From an uncultured Coleofasciculus sp. (GTDB taxonomy: Bacteria; Cyanobacteriota; Cyanobacteriia; Cyanobacteriales; Coleofasciculaceae): a stretch of DNA of 10,047 bases. The notes under the pieces were generated by a model. It saw nothing but the letters and a program-made list of their open reading frames with translations. It was not told where the DNA came from and did no database searches. Each line of letters opens with the position of its first letter. Position 1 is the first letter of the stretch. This document shows, one piece after another, positions 6,116 through 10,047 of the stretch. The stretch lies in contig CADCTM010000340.1 of assembly GCA_902805485.1 (NCBI GenBank), positions 2,188 to 12,234 on the forward strand, in the 5' to 3' direction. The position numbers were made by a program, and so were the translations under genes.

Positions 6116-9100
6116 TGCAGAATGGGACAACTGGATTTAGCATCAGCGCGATCGCCATTCGCCGTCATATTGGTACGCTCATGCTTACCCTGGCGGTCAT
6201 TGTCTTAGGGATATTTTTCCTCACCCAAATTCAGGTCGATTTATTACCCTCGATTACCTATCCCCGAATTGGTGTACGGTTAACGGCGCCGGGAGTCTCG
6301 CCGGAGGTGGCGGTTGAAGAAATTACCAAACCGTTGGAGGAAGCCTTAAGCGCCACGGAGGGAGTGGTACAGGTTTATTCCCAAACTCGTGAAGGACAGG
6401 TAAGTGTAGACTTGTTTTTCCAACCGGGAGGAAATATTGACCAGGCGCTCAACGATGCCACGGCAGCATTTAACCGCGCCCAAGGTAACTTACCCGATAT
6501 TATCGAACAGCCGCGCTTGTTCAAGATCGACCCTTCCCAGTTGCCCGTGTATGAATTAGCATTGCGATCGCCTTCTTTAAAAGATGTCGATTTGCGCGTC
6601 TTTGCTGATCAAGAATTAAGTCGCGAACTTGGTGTCGTGCCGGGAGTCGCGGCGGTAGATGTTGCGGGTGGTCTCACGGAAGAAGTGCTGGTTCAAATAG
6701 ATCCAAATCGCTTACAAACCTTGGGAATTGGGTTAACAGATGTCTTAAATGAACTGGAAAACCGCAACCGGGATGTCTCCGGTGGGCGTCTGCGAGGGAG
6801 TGATGCCGAACCCCTAACCCGCATCTTGGGACGCTTTCAAAATGCCCAAGAAATTGAAAATCTCTCGATTGAGGTTGGCGGCAGCCCAAGTGCAGGGACG
6901 CAGGGAACGATAACCACTGCGGCTCAATCTTTGATTCCTTCATCTCAATCCTCTCGCCGCGTTTATCTGCGAGACTTTGCTCAAGTTATTGATGGTACTG
7001 CCTCACAGCGAGTCTTTGTTTTCCTCAATGGTGAGCCAGCCGTTAAACTTAGCGTTCAAAAGCAGCCAGATGCCAACACGATTACTGTGGTAGACGGCGT
7101 GAAAAAACGCTTAGAGGAACTGCGAAAATCAGGCTTAATTCCTGAAGATCTGGAATTAGTCCCCACTTTGGACGAGTCGCGGTTTATTCGTAATTCCTTA
7201 GCTGATGTTACGACTTCTGGGATTACAGGCGCATTGCTTGCCGCTGCTGCTGTTTTGTTGTTTATGGGTTCCCTGCGGCAAACCCTGATTATTTCTCTAA
7301 CAATTCCTTTATGTACACTGGCGGCTCTCTCCTTGATGAAGCTGTTTGGCTTGTCTCTTAATCTATTCAGCTTAGGTGGTCTTGCCTTGGGAATTGGTCA
7401 AGCGATCGATACCAGTCTAGTTATTTTAGAGAACATTGCCGAAGGGACGGGGATGATTCCGGGCAAGAATCAACGTCCTCGAATGAGTGGCAAAGATGTC
7501 ATTGAGGAGTCAGTTATCCGCAGTCAGGAGGTAGAATCAGCCTTAGTTGCGGCAACGGGCGCGAACTTAGTATCGGTGCTGCCGTTCCTGTTAATTGGGG
7601 GCTTTTTCTCGTTATTATTTAATGAATTAATTCTGACAATTAGTTTTGCGATCGCAGCATCTCTACTTGTCGCCGTGACGATTGTACCGATGCTAACTTC
7701 TCGATTGTTGGCAATTCGTTGGTCGAGTCGCATTGGTGAGTTTTGGTTGCTGCAGCAATTTAATCGCAGGTTTGAGGACGCAACGGGGAGTTACGCCCGT
7801 ACTTTGGTTTGGGTATTGCGTCATCGCTTGATTGTAGTTGCGATCGCCTTATTAACTATCGGCAGTGGTAGTGTCTGGATTGCCGGTCAAATTCCCCAAG
7901 AAATCTTACCCCGGATTAATACCGGACAAGCAACATTATCTGCCCAATTTCCTCCCGCCACTACCCTCGAAACCAACAAGCAGGTGATGAGTCTGGTTGA
8001 TGAGATTCTTGTGAAACAACCAGAAACCCAGAGTGTCTTTACGACTTCTGGCGGTTTTCTTTTTGGCAACAATACCACAGAAAATCCCTTGCGGGGCAAT
8101 AGCACAATTACCCTCAAACCCGGTAGTGATGTTGGAGCGTTTGTCCAACGAGTCAGTAAAGAGTTTGAAAAGCTAAATTTAGTGGGAACGCGCCTGCGGC
8201 TAGCGCCCGGAGAAGTGCGGGGGATTATCCTCACAAACTCGCCTGTACGGGGTGCAGAGGTGGATGTAGCGCTCCAGGGACCAGATGAAGCAAAATTAAC
8301 TGCTGCGGGGCGTCAAGTCCTAGCGGCTTTAGATGAGCGGGTGACGTTGGCACGGTTCCGCCCGAATGCCGATGCCAAACAACCGGAAGTGCAAATTCGA
8401 CCAGACTGGGAACGAGTCAGTCAATTTAATTTGACCGCCCAGGAAATTGGCGATACGATCCAGACGGCGGTGCAAGGGGCAGTAGCTACGCAACTGCAAC
8501 GGGGAGAGCGTCTGGTGGATGTGCGAGTGCAGTTAGATCAGGCAACGGTGCAACGTGCGGAACAGTTAGAGCAAATTCCCTTAGTTGTCAGTAATAATCG
8601 GCAAATCCGTTTGGGAGATGTTGCCACAATTGAATCGGGTCAAGCTCCTGGGGAAGTTCAGCGGATCAACCAACGGCAAGTCTTTTTAATTGCGGGAAAT
8701 TTGGCACAGGGTGCAACATTAAGTCAAGCGATCGCTCAAACGAATGCGGTACTTGCTGATTTGAAGTTACCGGAAGGTGTTAGTGTCCTTCCGAGTTCCG
8801 CTAGTGAGACAAATCGGCAGTTGCAAGATGCCCTAAAACTATTGGGAGGGTTAGCGGCTTTCTTAGTATTTATTGTGATGGCGGTGCAGTACAACTCAAT
8901 TATTGACCCTTTGGTTATCATGTTTACAGTTCCCCTGGCACTGGCGGGGGGGTTGTTGGGGCTTTATATTACTAAAACGGCGATCGGGGCAACCGTGTTA
9001 GTAGGTGCGGTGTTACTGGTTGGGATTGTGGTGAATATTGGCATTATTATGATTGAACTTGCGAACCAAATCCGCGAACAGGAAGGCGTGGATCGGCAAA

Positions 9101-9402
9101 CTGCAATCCTAAAAGCCGCCCCGCAACGTCTGCGACCGATTATGATGACTACCATCACTACCGTTTTAGGCTTATTTCCTTTGGCTTTAGGAATTGGGGA
9201 AGGGTCGGAGTTTCTGCAACCTTTGGGTATAGTTGTATTTTCGGGGTTATCTCTGGCAACGTTCTTAACGTTGTTTATCATTCCTTGTTTTTATGTCTTG
9301 TTGCACGATTTTCCTGGCGGCAAAAAGCCTTTACGGAAACGGCAACGACCACTGCGCGAACCAAAACCCTTAGAAACAGCCACCACTGGCTCTCTTCACT
9401 AA
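6115..9402 (+). CDS. RND family efflux permease (HAE-1-like, AcrB superfamily)
   Basis: A 1095-residue inner-membrane proton-driven exporter, of normal length for the family. The layout is two similar halves: helix 1 (about 19-39), a large periplasmic loop (40-360), helices 2-6 (about 366-530), helix 7 (about 571-590), a second periplasmic loop (592-905) and helices 8-12 (about 907-1062). The opening ITYPRIGVRLTAPGVSPEVAVEEITKPLEEALS (47-79) and the helix-4 LVILENI are classic family motifs. In the helix-4 relay the usual Asp-Asp (or Asp-Asn) reads D432-T433, and in helix 10 the stretch VVNIGIIMIE (972-981) has no lysine where AcrB has K940. The helix 4-5 loop carries an extra stretch (about 443-473). 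The basic, proline-rich tail after 1066 is cytoplasmic. Substrates cannot be deduced; the pairing with a lipoprotein adaptor fits drug or hydrophobic-compound efflux. No TolC gene lies nearby. The reading frame is intact. Confidence 0.95.
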   Translation: MQNGTTGFSISAIAIRRHIGTLMLTLAVIVLGIFFLTQIQVDLLPSITYPRIGVRLTAPGVSPEVAVEEITKPLEEALSATEGVVQVYSQTREGQVSVDLFFQPGGNIDQALNDATAAFNRAQGNLPDIIEQPRLFKIDPSQLPVYELALRSPSLKDVDLRVFADQELSRELGVVPGVAAVDVAGGLTEEVLVQIDPNRLQTLGIGLTDVLNELENRNRDVSGGRLRGSDAEPLTRILGRFQNAQEIENLSIEVGGSPSAGTQGTITTAAQSLIPSSQSSRRVYLRDFAQVIDGTASQRVFVFLNGEPAVKLSVQKQPDANTITVVDGVKKRLEELRKSGLIPEDLELVPTLDESRFIRNSLADVTTSGITGALLAAAAVLLFMGSLRQTLIISLTIPLCTLAALSLMKLFGLSLNLFSLGGLALGIGQAIDTSLVILENIAEGTGMIPGKNQRPRMSGKDVIEESVIRSQEVESALVAATGANLVSVLPFLLIGGFFSLLFNELILTISFAIAASLLVAVTIVPMLTSRLLAIRWSSRIGEFWLLQQFNRRFEDATGSYARTLVWVLRHRLIVVAIALLTIGSGSVWIAGQIPQEILPRINTGQATLSAQFPPATTLETNKQVMSLVDEILVKQPETQSVFTTSGGFLFGNNTTENPLRGNSTITLKPGSDVGAFVQRVSKEFEKLNLVGTRLRLAPGEVRGIILTNSPVRGAEVDVALQGPDEAKLTAAGRQVLAALDERVTLARFRPNADAKQPEVQIRPDWERVSQFNLTAQEIGDTIQTAVQGAVATQLQRGERLVDVRVQLDQATVQRAEQLEQIPLVVSNNRQIRLGDVATIESGQAPGEVQRINQRQVFLIAGNLAQGATLSQAIAQTNAVLADLKLPEGVSVLPSSASETNRQLQDALKLLGGLAAFLVFIVMAVQYNSIIDPLVIMFTVPLALAGGLLGLYITKTAIGATVLVGAVLLVGIVVNIGIIMIELANQIREQEGVDRQTAILKAAPQRLRPIMMTTITTVLGLFPLALGIGEGSEFLQPLGIVVFSGLSLATFLTLFIIPCFYVLLHDFPGGKKPLRKRQRPLREPKPLETATTGSLH

Positions 9403-9412
9403 CTTAATATTG

Positions 9413-9439
9413 CACCCTAATATACAGTATATTAGGGTG
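9413..9439. terminator. Perfect 12-bp hairpin between the pump operon and the pentapeptide gene
   Basis: CACCCTAATATA, loop CAG, TATATTAGGGTG: both arms match perfectly, and the first base outside the stem can add a G-T pair. It begins 10 bases after the permease stop codon, where a terminator is expected. It lacks the run of T that follows a canonical intrinsic terminator, so it could instead be an RNA-stabilising 3' stem or an operator for the downstream gene, whose start is 50 bases away. Confidence 0.6.
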
Positions 9440-9489
9440 TCGTATCGTCAACCCTTAGTAGGAAGCCTTTTTGCACTGGCTAAAAGTTT

Positions 9490-10047
9490 ATGAAACACAG
9501 AATTTTGACAACGGTTTTACTTCTAGTTTCCGCTTTGGTGGCGACACCGATTAAAGCGGAAAATCCGCTCCAACTCAGTCAGTTACAAAGCACTAGAAGC
9601 TGTTATCGATGTAACCTCACGGGTGTTGATTTCAGAAAAGCCCTCTTAAATAGTGTTGACCTGCGTCATGCTGACTTGATGCTGACAAACTTTGAAAGTG
9701 CCAACCTTACTGCTGCTAACTTGACTCGTGCCAACCTCACTCGTGCGAGTTTAGGAGGCGCTGACTTAAGTAATGCCTTGCTTTGGGGTGCTAGTTTAAG
9801 AGGGGCGAATCTGGTATCCGCTAACCTCAGTCGTGTCGATATGACAGAAGCGGCATTAAATGGTGCTGACTTGAGTGGTGCTGACTTGAGTGGGGCAAAC
9901 CTCAATAAAGTTAACTTCAGAGGGGCAACCTGGAATGGAGCAAACTTCAGTAATGCTAACTTGAGGAATGCTGAAATTGGAAAGCTCAAGCTCAAGGATG
10001 TTATCTTGTGCAATACAATCCTTCCAGGTGGCAAGGTGTCTAATCAG
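9490..10047 (+). CDS. Exported pentapeptide-repeat protein, 3' end off window
   Basis: 186 codons are visible from the ATG at 9490, with no stop before the window edge. The N-terminus is a signal peptide: charged MKHR, hydrophobic ILTTVLLLVSALVA and a likely cleavage after IKA (residue 23), so the protein should reach the periplasm or thylakoid lumen. After LSQLQSTRSCYRC, residues 41-160 are 24 uninterrupted pentapeptides of the A(D/N)LXX type with L, F or M at the centre, and three poorer ones follow to about 175. That predicts a right-handed four-sided beta-helix of six to seven coils. C38 and C41 cap the start of the helix and a third cysteine (C174) sits near its end. The ending LCNTILPGGKVSNQ resembles C-termini of cyanobacterial members, so few residues are probably missing. 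Function is unknown for this class; gyrase protection is known only for some cytoplasmic relatives and is not supported for an exported protein. No strong ribosome-binding site is visible. Confidence 0.93.
   Translation, partial: MKHRILTTVLLLVSALVATPIKAENPLQLSQLQSTRSCYRCNLTGVDFRKALLNSVDLRHADLMLTNFESANLTAANLTRANLTRASLGGADLSNALLWGASLRGANLVSANLSRVDMTEAALNGADLSGADLSGANLNKVNFRGATWNGANFSNANLRNAEIGKLKLKDVILCNTILPGGKVSNQ
9862..9891 (+). repeat. Exact tandem 15-base repeat inside the pentapeptide gene
   Basis: GGTGCTGACTTGAGT occurs twice in a row (9862-9876, 9877-9891), encoding two identical GADLS units. Exact nucleotide identity suggests recent gain of one pentapeptide by slippage or unequal exchange. 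The frame is kept because the unit is one repeat long. Confidence 0.85.

Larger units (their letters stand above)
2759..8735. repeat. HIP1 octamers (GCGATCGC), 11 dispersed copies
   Basis: Exact copies start at 2759, 3371, 3516, 4271, 5236, 5327, 6148, 6564, 7648, 7840 and 8728; the coordinates of this entry span the first to the last. Nine are inside coding sequence and two are intergenic. HIP1 is the highly iterated palindrome of many cyanobacterial genomes and is the main evidence for the source organism. I saw none in the pgi, toxin-antitoxin and tspO part (1-2700) or after 9403. Confidence 0.9.

Noticed and set aside
7887..8234. Minus-strand open frame of 115 codons opposite the RND permease
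   Set aside because: It lies wholly inside a well-conserved permease region, has no recognisable motif and no ribosome-binding site.
9666..10034. Minus-strand open frame of 122 codons opposite the pentapeptide gene
   Set aside because: It is the mirror of the repeat pattern: the five-codon periodicity of the plus-strand gene removes stops from the opposite frame. The plus-strand protein has a signal peptide and clear family repeats.

Overview
The window looks like chromosomal DNA of a filamentous or colonial cyanobacterium. The palindrome GCGATCGC (HIP1, the cyanobacterial over-represented octamer) occurs 11 times in 10 kb, against well under one expected by chance. The gene families also fit: a cyanobacterial-type glucose-6-phosphate isomerase, a TspO/MBR protein, a BlaI/M56 pair and a secreted pentapeptide-repeat protein. 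The exact species cannot be read from the sequence.

Layout. Positions 1-1285 (minus strand) hold most of pgi, cut off at its 3' end by the window edge. Upstream of it on the same strand is a small toxin-antitoxin-like pair: a RelE/ParE-type toxin (1387-1644) preceded by a 72-residue putative antitoxin (1714-1932). A TspO family membrane protein (2147-2620, minus) is next. A 381-base divergent intergenic region follows, then a plus-strand pair, BlaI-type repressor (3002-3421) and M56 membrane metallopeptidase (3421-4263), overlapping by one base. After a 448-base non-coding stretch rich in AT tracts and inverted repeats comes a two-gene RND efflux operon: a lipoprotein membrane-fusion subunit (4712-6115) and an inner-membrane RND permease (6115-9402), also overlapping by one base. 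A perfect 12-bp-stem hairpin (9413-9439) separates the pump from an exported pentapeptide-repeat protein (9490 to the window end, 3' end missing).

How the genes may work together. The BlaI/M56 pair has the form of a protease-controlled repressor circuit: the membrane protease is expected to inactivate the repressor on a signal. This M56 protein has no extracellular sensor domain, so the signal is unknown. The pair lies just upstream of the pump and divergent from tspO, so either could be a target, but no operator I can recognise links them. The RND operon has no outer-membrane TolC-type gene here and would need one from elsewhere in the genome. pgi is a glycolysis/gluconeogenesis housekeeping gene and appears unrelated to its neighbours.

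I found no clearly undescribed system. The points most worth checking are the altered proton-relay positions in the RND permease, the sensor-less BlaI/M56 pair next to the pump, the uncharacterised antitoxin candidate, the structured leader region before the pump, and the strong hairpin after it.
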